Assembly: GCF_047729555.1 (NCBI RefSeq)
Contig: NZ_CP159825.1
Span: forward strand, 372,001-436,000
From: Porticoccus sp905181945
GTDB lineage: Bacteria > Pseudomonadota > Gammaproteobacteria > Pseudomonadales > Porticoccaceae
Length of the DNA: 64,000 bases
Direction of reading: 5' to 3'
Each line of letters opens with the position of its first letter. Position 1 is the stretch's first letter. A program made the position numbers and the translations under genes. The notes under the pieces are model-generated. The model was not told the origin of the DNA, did no database searches, and saw only the letters and a program-made list of their open reading frames with translations. Shown here one piece after another: positions 18,074 through 26,830 of the stretch.

Positions 18074-20143
18074 TTACGTAATTCTTTGCCCTGGTTTTGC
18101 TCCACTGTCGGGCGATAGCAGGTATATCCCGTCATTGTCGCCAGCCGCTAGAACCATCCCTTCAGATACACCAAAACGCATTTTTCGTGGCGCTAGATTT
18201 GCAACTATAACTGTCAGTCTACCCTCCAGATCTTTAGGTTCGTAGCATGACCTTATACCAGAGAGAATGCTTCTTGTTTCGCTGCCAATGCTTATGGTAA
18301 GTCGAAGTAATCTGTCGGCTCCTTCAACATAGCCCGCTTTGGTGATAAGCGCTACTCTTAGATCAACTTTTATAAAGTCATCAAAATTAATTTCAGCCGC
18401 TATTTTTTCTATTGGCGCTGGTTCAAATTTTGCCTCTAAAGTCATATGTTCTGATACCTTTTTGTGTTGATCCAGATGAGCTGTAACAAGCGCATTATTC
18501 GCTGTAAGCATAGAGTTTATTTGGCTCTGCTCAATTCTTTGCATTAGGGGTTCAAAAGCATTTATTTTATGATTAATGAGCGGTTGAGATAGCCCACTCC
18601 AACTCAGTTTTTCATTGAGAAATCCCTCAACAACTTCAGACATGGCTGGCAATACAGGCTTAAGATAGACCATTAAAACCCTAAACATGTTGATCCCAAG
18701 AGAGCAGATATCCAATACCGCTTGTCTTTGCTCAGGGTCCTTAGCTAGCTTCCATGGCTCCTTAAAAGCAATATATTCGTTGGCTGCGTCTGCTTGGGCC
18801 ATGATTGCCCTCATAGCTTTACCAAATTCACGATTTTCGTAGTGGTTGGCGATACTTTCTGCTGCGCCAGTTATTTGAAGCCATAGCGATTCATCTTCAA
18901 TTGTAGTAGAAAGCACCCCGTCATTTCCTTTGGTAATAAAGTTTGAACAGCGGCTAGCTATGTTTACTATCTTTCCTATTAGGTCGCTGTTAACCTTCTG
19001 CATAAAATCATCTAAATTTAAGTCAAGGTCATCTACTCCAGCAGAAAATTTGGATGCGAAATAATAACGTAAATATTCTGGATTTAAGTTCTGAAGGTAG
19101 CTTTGGGCTGTAATAAATGTACCTCGAGATTTGGACATTTTTTTACCATTTATCGTTAAGAATCCATGGACGCAAATTTTGGTAGGAGTTCGAAAATTTG
19201 CGCCATGCAGCATCGCAGGCCAGAACAAAGCATGAAAATTAATAATATCCTTACCGATAAAATGATATAGCTCAGCGCTAGATTCCTTATCCCAAAAATC
19301 TTCAAATTTAAGATTTGATCGATCACATAAGTTTTTAAAACTGGCCATATAGCCAATTGGTGCATCCAACCAAACATAAAAATACTTCCCTGGTGCACCA
19401 GGGATCTCAAACCCAAAGTAAGGTGCATCACGACTTATATCCCATTCGTGTAAGCCTGAAACGAGCCATTCATTTAGTTTGTTGGCTACTTCGCTCTGAA
19501 GATGCCCATCACGAGTCCATTTTTTCAAAAATTCTGAAAATTCTGGAAGCTTAAAAAAATAGTGCATAGATGTTTTTTCTATGGGGGTTGCCCCAGAAAT
19601 AGTTGAAACTGGATTTATTAAATCAAGAGGCGAATAAGTTGCCCCGCATGCTTCACAGTTATCTCCGTACTGGCCCTCTATTTTGCATTTTGGGCATGAT
19701 CCTTTAATGTAGCGATCCGAAAGAAACAGGTTTTTCTCTGGGTCGAATGCTTGGATAATTTCACGAACAGCAATATGCCCGCTGTCGCGTAAACGATTAT
19801 ATATAAGCGCTGAAAGCTCTCTATTCTCTTTTGTGTGAGTAGAGTAATAGTTATCAAACTGAACCAAGAAGCCCTGAAAGTCTTCCTCATGTTCAGTGTG
19901 AACTTGGGCGATTAATTCTTCAGCAGTAACACCCAGCTCTTCAGCCTTGAGCATTATGGCTGTACCATGGGCATCATCAGCACAGACATAATAACATTCG
20001 TGGCCGCGCATTTTTTGAAAGCGCGTCCAGATGTCTGTTTGGATATACTCTACTAGGTGCCCAAGATGTATTGGCCCATTGGCATAGGGTAGCGCGCTTG
20101 TAACAAGAATTTTTCGACATTTAGTTGTTTGTTTTGGCATCAT
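18074..20143 (-). CDS. metG: Methionyl-tRNA synthetase
   Basis: This 689-residue class I synthetase charges tRNA-Met. The HIGH-type motif is HLGH (26-29) and the KMSKS motif is present as KKMSKSRGTF. A zinc-binding knuckle appears as CPKC followed by CEACGATYSP. The C-terminal 110 residues form an EMAP/Trbp111-like tRNA-binding domain (DFIKVDLRVA, LANLAPRKMRFGVSEGM region), the dimeric form found in most gammaproteobacteria. It is divergent from mrp. Two adjacent ATG codons leave a one-residue ambiguity in the start. Confidence 0.97.
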   Translation of the reverse strand: MMPKQTTKCRKILVTSALPYANGPIHLGHLVEYIQTDIWTRFQKMRGHECYYVCADDAHGTAIMLKAEELGVTAEELIAQVHTEHEEDFQGFLVQFDNYYSTHTKENRELSALIYNRLRDSGHIAVREIIQAFDPEKNLFLSDRYIKGSCPKCKIEGQYGDNCEACGATYSPLDLINPVSTISGATPIEKTSMHYFFKLPEFSEFLKKWTRDGHLQSEVANKLNEWLVSGLHEWDISRDAPYFGFEIPGAPGKYFYVWLDAPIGYMASFKNLCDRSNLKFEDFWDKESSAELYHFIGKDIINFHALFWPAMLHGANFRTPTKICVHGFLTINGKKMSKSRGTFITAQSYLQNLNPEYLRYYFASKFSAGVDDLDLNLDDFMQKVNSDLIGKIVNIASRCSNFITKGNDGVLSTTIEDESLWLQITGAAESIANHYENREFGKAMRAIMAQADAANEYIAFKEPWKLAKDPEQRQAVLDICSLGINMFRVLMVYLKPVLPAMSEVVEGFLNEKLSWSGLSQPLINHKINAFEPLMQRIEQSQINSMLTANNALVTAHLDQHKKVSEHMTLEAKFEPAPIEKIAAEINFDDFIKVDLRVALITKAGYVEGADRLLRLTISIGSETRSILSGIRSCYEPKDLEGRLTVIVANLAPRKMRFGVSEGMVLAAGDNDGIYLLSPDSGAKPGQRIT

Positions 20144-20298
20144 GCTTGACTGTTATTTTTTGTCATTTGTATGCAGGCTAAAAATTTATTGACTTAGCAA
20201 GTTGTGCATACCTGTATAATTAAAGTGCACTATGTTATTTAGGAGGTTAATTGTAACGGTTTTCCCCTAGATTTTCATTAGTTTTACGAGGATTTGAT

Positions 20299-21126
20299 AT
20301 GGCTGAAGGTGATATTCAGGAAGGCCTTATAGGGGTCAAGCATGTGATTGCTGTTGCATCTGGTAAAGGAGGCGTTGGCAAGTCGACTACAGCAGTTAAT
20401 CTAGCCCTTGCGTTATCGGCAGCTGGAAATAGAGTTGGTATTGTTGATGCTGATATCTATGGCCCCAGTTTGCCATTAATGCTTGGTGTTTCAGAAAATG
20501 TAAGACCTGAAATAGTTCAAGAAAAATTCTTTGCACCTTTAGAGACATTAGGTTTAAAGTCTATGTCTATAGGGTACCTGATGACAAAAGACACGCCAGT
20601 AGTTTGGAGAGGCCCAATGGCTAGTGGCGCTTTGTTGCAAATTCTGACCCAAACCATTTGGGGTGAATTGGATTACCTGGTAGTAGATATGCCACCTGGC
20701 ACAGGAGATATTCAGCTGACATTGGCGCAAAAAGCGCAGCTGTCTGGCGCAGTGATTGTTACCACGCCTCAGGATGTTGCTCTGTTGGATGCTCGAAGAG
20801 CTATTGAGATGTTTGATAAGGTCAACATCCCCGTGCTTGGTATTATTGAAAATATGGCAGTTCATGTTTGCAGTCAATGTGGGCACCACGAACATATTTT
20901 TGGGAAAGATGGGGCCCAGATAGTCGCGTCTGAATATAGTGCGGAGATTTTAGGTGTGTTGCCTCTTTCCATGGATATTCGCCAGCGGGCCGACGATGGG
21001 AAGCCTTCTGTGTACTTTGATCCTGAATGTTCTGAGAGTCATGTGTATCGAAATATTTCACTTAAAATAACCACTGTGCTGGCAAATACCGTATCTCATA
21101 ATGGTCCAGAAATTATTATTGAGTAA
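20299..21126 (+). CDS. apbC: Mrp/ApbC-type Fe-S carrier ATPase lacking the N-terminal DUF59 domain
   Basis: This 275-residue P-loop ATPase binds and transfers iron-sulfur clusters. It has the deviant Walker A SGKGGVGKST (21-30), the switch segment DYLVVDMPPGTGD (125-137), and the CSQC cysteine pair (191-194) that holds the bridging cluster between monomers. Common gammaproteobacterial homologues carry an additional N-terminal MIP18/DUF59 domain of about 90 residues. Here the frame starts directly before the P-loop and no such domain is encoded in the 155 bp upstream. It is divergent from metG, as in Pseudomonas. Confidence 0.93.
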   Translation: MAEGDIQEGLIGVKHVIAVASGKGGVGKSTTAVNLALALSAAGNRVGIVDADIYGPSLPLMLGVSENVRPEIVQEKFFAPLETLGLKSMSIGYLMTKDTPVVWRGPMASGALLQILTQTIWGELDYLVVDMPPGTGDIQLTLAQKAQLSGAVIVTTPQDVALLDARRAIEMFDKVNIPVLGIIENMAVHVCSQCGHHEHIFGKDGAQIVASEYSAEILGVLPLSMDIRQRADDGKPSVYFDPECSESHVYRNISLKITTVLANTVSHNGPEIIIE

Positions 21127-21212
21127 CTTTTAGCTGCGTACTTTGATCAAGCCGACCAAAAAGGTATTATGCAGAACTTTTGTTATCAAATAATTTTGGG
21201 AAGTTAAGTACT

Positions 21213-21785
21213 ATGAGCATTAAGTCCGATAAATGGATCACACAAATGTCGTTAAAAGAGGGAATGATTGAGCCATTTGTTGGTAGACAAGTGCGTCAAC
21301 CTAACCCCAGTGGCGAGAAGGTGATTTCTTATGGTGTCTCGAGCTATGGATATGACGTTCGGTGTGCTGATGAGTTTAAAATTTTTACAAATGTTCACTC
21401 AAAGACAGTTGATCCGAAGCATTTTGATGAAGATGCATTTGTTGATATAAAAGGCGACTACTGCATCATACCTCCTAATTCTTTTGCGCTAGCGCGCACG
21501 ATAGAGTACTTTCGGATTCCGAGAAATGTGTTGACAGTATGCTTAGGTAAATCTACCTATGCACGCTGTGGAATTATAGTTAATGTGACCCCTTTGGAGC
21601 CAGAGTGGGAGGGTCATGTCACTCTAGAGTTTTCCAACACAACCAGTTTGCCCGCAAAAATTTATGCAAATGAAGGGGTGGCTCAAATGTTGTTTTTTGA
21701 GTCCGATGAAATTTGCGAGGTTTCTTATGCGGACCGGGGAGGAAAATATCAGGGACAGACTGGAGTTACCTTACCTAAAGCGTAG
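21213..21785 (+). CDS. dcd: dCTP deaminase
   Basis: This 190-residue enzyme converts dCTP to dUTP for thymidylate synthesis. It matches the Pseudomonas form closely, beginning MSIKSDKWI and containing the conserved GKSTYARCGIIVNVTPLEPEW block (about 110-130) with the active-site glutamate, and ending GQTGVTLPKA. The frame is open from an ATG-less start at 21180, but the ATG at 21213 fits the family N-terminus. Its end overlaps the end of the convergent DUF3108 gene by 11 bp. Confidence 0.96.
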   Translation: MSIKSDKWITQMSLKEGMIEPFVGRQVRQPNPSGEKVISYGVSSYGYDVRCADEFKIFTNVHSKTVDPKHFDEDAFVDIKGDYCIIPPNSFALARTIEYFRIPRNVLTVCLGKSTYARCGIIVNVTPLEPEWEGHVTLEFSNTTSLPAKIYANEGVAQMLFFESDEICEVSYADRGGKYQGQTGVTLPKA

Positions 21786-22620
21786 TGAGGCTACCTAGTT
21801 CCTTTCCTGCTAGCGTGCCGTTTTCTAATAACATTCTATAGTCACCTCCACCTGCTTCATGCTGCCATAGTTGAATTAACATGAAATTCCAGCGAGGAGC
21901 AAACCATAAAAACGTTTCTCTATCGCTCCCCTCCCGTATTTTTCTAATTTTTAGTGTATTGATTTCTCCTAAGGGCGTCTTAAGTGTCTCTTTTCCCAGA
22001 ATTTCAAAACGATAAATTCTCACTTTACCTTTTTTGATTATAGGATAATTCAAAAAAGTGGCGCCATTAATCAAGTCACTTTGTAGTTTTATCTGGTAAG
22101 TGAGCTGGTTAAAATGAGCATCACTTAATAAAATTTGACGCTTCTTCTTTTTGCTTTCATAGCTAGCAATACCGGTAGTTTGATCATAGAGCAATAGCTC
22201 TTTTTTCTTTAGGCCGAACATGTTGCGCGTGGCTCGATATTTCAATTCAACAATAGCGCCATGAGCATTCATTTCAAAAATTGCTTGTTCGCTGATATCG
22301 CTAACCATGTTGTTTGCCGTTGTACTTAGCGTGTAGGCCGTTGCTTTGCCTGTTAAATTTCGGCTGATCTTCACATCCATCCCATTGTATGAGCCAGAAT
22401 AAATGAGATTGTAGGGTGTCAACGCAAGAAGATTAATCTCCCCCGTATCAGCTTTAGTATATGCGGCGGAATACAGACTAACGCAGCATAATATGCATAT
22501 GCTGAGATTACGTTTCTTTAAGGCAAAATAAAGCCTAGATTTAACTTGGCCAATCAACCTCTGATTTTTAATTAAATGCGTAGATTTTTGCAGAACACAA
22601 GTAAGAAACGATCTCAGCAT
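21775..22620 (-). CDS. DUF3108 domain protein, probably exported
   Basis: This 281-residue protein has a basic N-terminal stretch, then a hydrophobic segment (LSICILCCVSLYSAAY) that could serve as a signal sequence. The DUF3108 domain runs from about residue 65 to the end (LTPYNLIYSGSYNG, SDISEQAIFEM, RETFLWFAPRWNFMLIQL). The function is unknown. It lies 6 bp after purN and is often found next to purN in pseudomonads, so cotranscription with purMN is likely. The long n-region before the hydrophobic core is unusual, and a downstream non-ATG start cannot be excluded. Confidence 0.8.
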   Translation of the reverse strand: MLRSFLTCVLQKSTHLIKNQRLIGQVKSRLYFALKKRNLSICILCCVSLYSAAYTKADTGEINLLALTPYNLIYSGSYNGMDVKISRNLTGKATAYTLSTTANNMVSDISEQAIFEMNAHGAIVELKYRATRNMFGLKKKELLLYDQTTGIASYESKKKKRQILLSDAHFNQLTYQIKLQSDLINGATFLNYPIIKKGKVRIYRFEILGKETLKTPLGEINTLKIRKIREGSDRETFLWFAPRWNFMLIQLWQHEAGGGDYRMLLENGTLAGKELGSLTTL

Positions 22621-22626
22621 ACAATA

Positions 22627-23298
22627 TTACTTCTCCGTTGTAGTGTCAGTGAAAGTTAGGCCATATTTAGGTAATACCACTGAGTCTAGATAAGTTTTTC
22701 CATCAACTAAAGAAAGTCGTCCTGCGCAGAACCACTGGACTGCCAAGGGGTAAATTTGATGCTCTTTTGTTAGAACACGGCGAGCCAATACCTCTGCACT
22801 GTCATCCTGATAGATGGGTACTTCTGCCTGCAGAACGGAGGGTCCTCCATCGAGCTTGCTTGTGACAAAATGCACTGTAGCTCCAGCATTTAAATCACCA
22901 GCATCAATTGCTTTTTGGTGCGAATGAAGGCCGGGGTATTTAGGTAGTAAAGATGGGTGTATGTTCAGGATGCGTCCATCAAAATTCTCAACAAATTTTG
23001 ATGTAAGGATACGCATAAAGCCTGCCAAAATAACCAGATCTGGCTTATAAATTTGAATCTCTCTGCACAATGCTTGATCAAAATTTTCTCTACTTGAAAA
23101 TTGCAGATTGTCTATGACCGCATGCTTGATGCCCGCATCGTCAGCGCGCTTTAGTCCTAGAGCCTCAGGCTTATTGCTAATGACCGCAGCTATATCAGCC
23201 TCAATCACTCCACCATTTATTGCATCTATAAGTGCCTGCAAATTGCTGCCGCTGCCAGATAACAAAATAACCAATCTAGATCTGCGCGTTGTAGTCAT
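22627..23298 (-). CDS. purN: Phosphoribosylglycinamide formyltransferase 1
   Basis: This 223-residue enzyme transfers a formyl group from 10-formyltetrahydrofolate to GAR in purine synthesis. The N-terminal phosphate-binding LLSGSGSNLQALID and the catalytic region are intact, with NIHPSLLPKYPG (asparagine and histidine), GATVHFV and LDGGP (aspartate). It starts 3 bp after the purM stop, so the two are cotranscribed. Confidence 0.97.
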   Translation of the reverse strand: MTTTRRSRLVILLSGSGSNLQALIDAINGGVIEADIAAVISNKPEALGLKRADDAGIKHAVIDNLQFSSRENFDQALCREIQIYKPDLVILAGFMRILTSKFVENFDGRILNIHPSLLPKYPGLHSHQKAIDAGDLNAGATVHFVTSKLDGGPSVLQAEVPIYQDDSAEVLARRVLTKEHQIYPLAVQWFCAGRLSLVDGKTYLDSVVLPKYGLTFTDTTTEK

Positions 23299-23301
23299 GC
23301 T

Positions 23302-24360
23302 CTAGAGCCCCTTTAGCACGACTTTTTTATCATCATCTTCAGCGTGAACTATACTGCCAATAATAAATGCCTCTTCCCCTGCAGCATGAAGTATATCTAG
23401 TGCTGTTCGACTTTCTGCGCTTGATACGCAGATAATCATTCCAATGCCGCAGTTAAAGGTGCGATACATTTCTATAGGGTCAACATTGCCATTTTTTTGA
23501 AGCCAATCAAACACAGACGCTTGCTTCCAGCTTTTAGTGTTAATAATTGCTTTAGTATTTTTTGGCAACACTCTGGGAATATTTTCTAGAAGCCCTCCAC
23601 CAGTTATATGCGCAATAGCATGAACTTTCATATGGGCATTTTTTACTAAAGCTAAAATCGATTTTACATAGATATGAGTTGGAGCTAGCAGCACCTCTCC
23701 CAATGGAACTCCGCCAATGAATTCGTTTTTAATATCGGTATTCGAAATTTCAATAATTTTTCGAACTAAAGAGTAGCCGTTGGAGTGAAGACCACTAGAA
23801 GCAAGTCCGATTAAAGTGTCACCCTCGCAAGTATTGGCACCATCAATGATTTCAGATTTTTCTACTATGCCAACACAGAAGCCAGCAAGATCATAATCTC
23901 CTTCTTTATACATTCCTGGCATCTCTGCAGTTTCCCCACCTACTAGCGAGCAACCAGCAAGTTTGCATCCTTCACCTATACCGGAGACTACAGACGCGGC
24001 TACATCAATGTTTAATTTTCCAGTAGCATAGTAGTCGAGAAAAAATAGCGGTTCAGCCCCGCAAACCAAGAGATCGTTTACGCACATTGCAACCAAGTCA
24101 ATACCAATAGTGTTGTGGATATCGAGGTCCACAGCCAGCTTTAGCTTGGTTCCGACACCGTCGGTTCCAGAAGCAAGAACAGGCTCTCTGTACCCGCTTG
24201 GTAGGTTGAATAGAGCGCCAAACCCACCTAGTCCTGACAAAACCTCTGGTCGTCGAGTATCTTTTGCAACGTGTTTAATGCGCTCCACAAGAGTATTTCC
24301 AGCATCTATATCTACACCGGCATCTTTGTAGCTCAGAGAGGGAGTATTTTCGTCATGCAT
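23302..24360 (-). CDS. purM: Phosphoribosylformylglycinamidine cyclo-ligase (AIR synthetase)
   Basis: This enzyme cyclises FGAM with ATP to aminoimidazole ribotide. Family motifs include SYKDAGVDIDAG near the N-terminus, SGTDGVGTKLKLA, GGETAEMPGMY and AHITGGGLLENIPRVLP. The frame extends to a GTG at 24402, but the ATG at 24360 gives a 352-residue protein of usual length, with AAGGTGG upstream. It is first in purM-purN-DUF3108. The divergent spacer to the DUF2066 gene holds an 8-bp inverted repeat. Confidence 0.96.
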   Translation of the reverse strand: MHDENTPSLSYKDAGVDIDAGNTLVERIKHVAKDTRRPEVLSGLGGFGALFNLPSGYREPVLASGTDGVGTKLKLAVDLDIHNTIGIDLVAMCVNDLLVCGAEPLFFLDYYATGKLNIDVAASVVSGIGEGCKLAGCSLVGGETAEMPGMYKEGDYDLAGFCVGIVEKSEIIDGANTCEGDTLIGLASSGLHSNGYSLVRKIIEISNTDIKNEFIGGVPLGEVLLAPTHIYVKSILALVKNAHMKVHAIAHITGGGLLENIPRVLPKNTKAIINTKSWKQASVFDWLQKNGNVDPIEMYRTFNCGIGMIICVSSAESRTALDILHAAGEEAFIIGSIVHAEDDDKKVVLKGL

Positions 24361-24520
24361 TGCTTCTGACCACCTTAAGTTGGTTGTGTTGCTGTTCAGC
24401 ACCTAGTTTTTACTAATTTTTTCAGTAAAAAGAATTAGCAGATAGGTTATTTTATATTAAAACAAGGGAACTGACAGTCAGATAATGCGTCTATCTGCAC
24501 TCTACTGATACAATTATGTT

Positions 24521-25636
24521 ATGAATTTTTTTTCTTTTTTCAAAAATACGCTAGCCTGGCTTTCTATGACGGTCTTTTTTTCTGCTTATGTGGGTGCTGA
24601 TATCGTAGCTAATCTCCATGAAGTTATAGTGCCTGTGGCCAATCAAGGCGACAAGGAAAGATTGAAAGCTATGAGTATTGGCTTGGAGTCGATATTAGTA
24701 AAAATTACAGGTGAAAGCCAACCCTTGAAAGGCCTAGTCCACCCTAGCCCTGAAAGCTTTGTGGCAGATTTTTCTTATGTGGGTTATGTCGATCCGCTGC
24801 AAATTAAGAGCGCAAATTCGGGGCTTGGTATTAGCTTCAATTATGACCCCTCTGAGGTTGGAAAATTGATACAAAAATATCGATTAAAAATTTGGCCGGC
24901 TGACCGACATTTTTTGCTCGCTTGGATTGTAATTGAAGATCCAGTAGAAGGAATTCGCTTTATGACACAGGAAGAATTTCCTGAGACGACAGAAGCATTA
25001 CGGAGACTTATGGATAACAGGGGTGCGCCATTAGTTTTCCCCCTACTGGACTTAAAGGATACCAAAAATTTTTTTGAAGTGGATGTTTGGAATCTTGACC
25101 AAAAGAAACTTTCGATCGCCTCCGATCGCTATACTGCCAAATATTGGGTCGCAGTGCGCCTATTCCAGGGGTCTTCTGGTCAGTGGAACGCCTCCTGGGA
25201 TTTTTCAGCGAATAATTCTATTGAATTAAAGCATACAATGGCGAACAGCTTGCCGAAATTGTTCGACGAAATTGTACCTCATATTGTCGATACGATGGCT
25301 TCTCGATATTCCTATATTCCCAAAGAAAATACTGAGAAAATAGTCCTCCAGCTCCAGAATATAAATGATTACGCCTCACTTAGAGAGGCAATAAGTTACC
25401 TGGAGTCTTTGGAGATGGTTCGGGACTTGAGGGTAAAAATTATTGACCAGGACAGAGTTAGTTTGGAGCTTCATACGGGGGGTGAGGAGCTTCTATTGCT
25501 GGAAACTTTTCGAAGGGATCGACGAATAAAAGAGAATGTTAATAATTTTAAAGGTCCTATCCTTGTTGATATTGAAAAACGGGGAGCGACATTTTTACCC
25601 AAACCGCAATTGCAATTTATATGGCAGGGTCGTTAG
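24521..25636 (+). CDS. DUF2066 domain protein, exported
   Basis: This 371-residue protein has an N-terminal signal sequence (FFSFFKNTLAWLSMTVFFSAYVGA). The DUF2066 domain covers roughly residues 25-300 (LHEVIVPVANQGDKERLKAM, RLKIWPADRHFLLAWI). The family has no established function, but it regularly lies between purM and hda in pseudomonads and relatives, as here. The downstream gene overlaps its 3' end by up to 16 bp. Confidence 0.85.
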   Translation: MNFFSFFKNTLAWLSMTVFFSAYVGADIVANLHEVIVPVANQGDKERLKAMSIGLESILVKITGESQPLKGLVHPSPESFVADFSYVGYVDPLQIKSANSGLGISFNYDPSEVGKLIQKYRLKIWPADRHFLLAWIVIEDPVEGIRFMTQEEFPETTEALRRLMDNRGAPLVFPLLDLKDTKNFFEVDVWNLDQKKLSIASDRYTAKYWVAVRLFQGSSGQWNASWDFSANNSIELKHTMANSLPKLFDEIVPHIVDTMASRYSYIPKENTEKIVLQLQNINDYASLREAISYLESLEMVRDLRVKIIDQDRVSLELHTGGEELLLLETFRRDRRIKENVNNFKGPILVDIEKRGATFLPKPQLQFIWQGR

Positions 25637-26340
25637 TGTCAAAGCAGCTTATTTTAAATGTTCAACTGAATGATGACGCTACCTTTGAGAACTTTTTTTT
25701 AAAGGACAATAGCTACAATTATACTGCAGTTGAAGTCCTTAGAAACCAGCTTCTTTCCCATGATAATCCTTTTGTTTATCTTTGGGGCGCCCACGGGAGT
25801 GGCGTTTCCCATTTACTGCAAGCCAGTTGTCATAAGGCTTTTTCGCAAGGGTTGTCATCTCAATATTTATCATTGTCTGAATTTTTAGATTACTCGCCTG
25901 AGGAGTTGCTGGGTAAGCTGGAAGGCGTATCGCTAGTTTGTCTTGATAACATTCAGGCAATTTCAGGAAAAATTGGCTGGGAGAAGGCGTTGTTTAATCT
26001 ATACAACCGTATTAGAGACTCAAGTGAATTTTTATTGCTGGGTTCGAGTTGCCCTGTCCGAGAGCTTTCATTAAAGCTCCCTGATTTGCAGTCTCGCTGC
26101 AGCTCAGCCCCTATATTTCAACTTTCGATGTTGGACGATAGCGATAAATTAAAAATTCTCCAATTTCGTGCTCTACGCAGAGGAATGAAGCTGAATGATG
26201 ATGTGGCTAAATATATGATTGTTAGGGCTTCAAGAGAAATGAAATCCCTAATGCATTGCCTTGATGTACTTGAAGAAACTTCATTGCAAGCGCAGCGAAA
26301 ACTCAGTATACCTTTCGTAAAGAAGATATTTAGTTGGTAG
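25621..26340 (+). CDS. hda: Hda, DnaA regulatory inactivator
   Basis: This 239-residue AAA+ protein is related to DnaA domain III. With the DNA-loaded sliding clamp it stimulates ATP hydrolysis by DnaA and so prevents re-initiation. The nucleotide-binding loop is GAHGSGVSHLLQA, the Hda-type variant, followed by the sensor LLGSSCPVREL and the C-terminal LIDDSREMKSL-like helix. A GTG at 25636 would give a start (VSKQLILNVQLND) that resembles known Hda N-termini and contains the QL clamp-binding type segment, so the true product may be five residues shorter. Confidence 0.9.
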   Translation: MAGSLVSKQLILNVQLNDDATFENFFLKDNSYNYTAVEVLRNQLLSHDNPFVYLWGAHGSGVSHLLQASCHKAFSQGLSSQYLSLSEFLDYSPEELLGKLEGVSLVCLDNIQAISGKIGWEKALFNLYNRIRDSSEFLLLGSSCPVRELSLKLPDLQSRCSSAPIFQLSMLDDSDKLKILQFRALRRGMKLNDDVAKYMIVRASREMKSLMHCLDVLEETSLQAQRKLSIPFVKKIFSW

Positions 26341-26830
26341 CGGAGCTGCTATTAATTATAGTTAATAAATTTTCAGTAGTTTGCGGTCCCAATAGAACAG
26401 CTTGCAGCGCACCTTGCTTGTCAATGACTAGCGTTTCTGGAAGCACTCCGCTTGGCGCGACGCCGAACTGTTCTCTTGGGTCTCTCGTTAATATAGGAAA
26501 ATTGATGCCCATATTTTTCGCTTGCATCTTTAATTCATCTCCCTGTATGCCGTCATAGTTCACCCCAAGAACAACAACATCATTACCCCATTTTTTCTGC
26601 AAAGCATTAAGTTCGGGTATTTCTGTTCGGCAGGGCTTGCACCATATGGCCCAATAATTAATCAGCACTATGCGTCCGCGGAAATCGTAAAAGTTTAATT
26701 TTTGTCCGTCAGTAAGTGTGTAGACAGTATCATTTTTTTGACAAGAGGCGATTAAAAAACATAAGAGTAATAACCCCAACCATAAAACAATTAAAGAAGC
26801 GCGCAGTTTGTTATCCGTAGTTACTTGCAC
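26330..26830 (-). CDS. TlpA/ResA-like thioredoxin-fold lipoprotein
   Basis: This 166-residue protein has an N-terminal hydrophobic segment ending in a lipobox-like LIASC, so it is probably a lipoprotein facing the periplasm. The thioredoxin fold contains the redox motif WCKPC within NYWAIWCKPCRTEIP, typical of TlpA/ResA reductases that act on cytochrome c maturation or other periplasmic disulfides. A cis-proline loop appears as GVLPETLVID. It overlaps the end of the upstream YihY gene by 10 bp and converges with hda. Confidence 0.88.
   Translation of the reverse strand: MQVTTDNKLRASLIVLWLGLLLLCFLIASCQKNDTVYTLTDGQKLNFYDFRGRIVLINYWAIWCKPCRTEIPELNALQKKWGNDVVVLGVNYDGIQGDELKMQAKNMGINFPILTRDPREQFGVAPSGVLPETLVIDKQGALQAVLLGPQTTENLLTIINSSSATN

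Noticed and set aside
20189..20220. TTGACT and TATAAT before mrp, a possible promoter
   Set aside because: The two boxes are individually good, but the 20-bp spacing is longer than sigma-70 tolerates well, so it was not listed as a feature.
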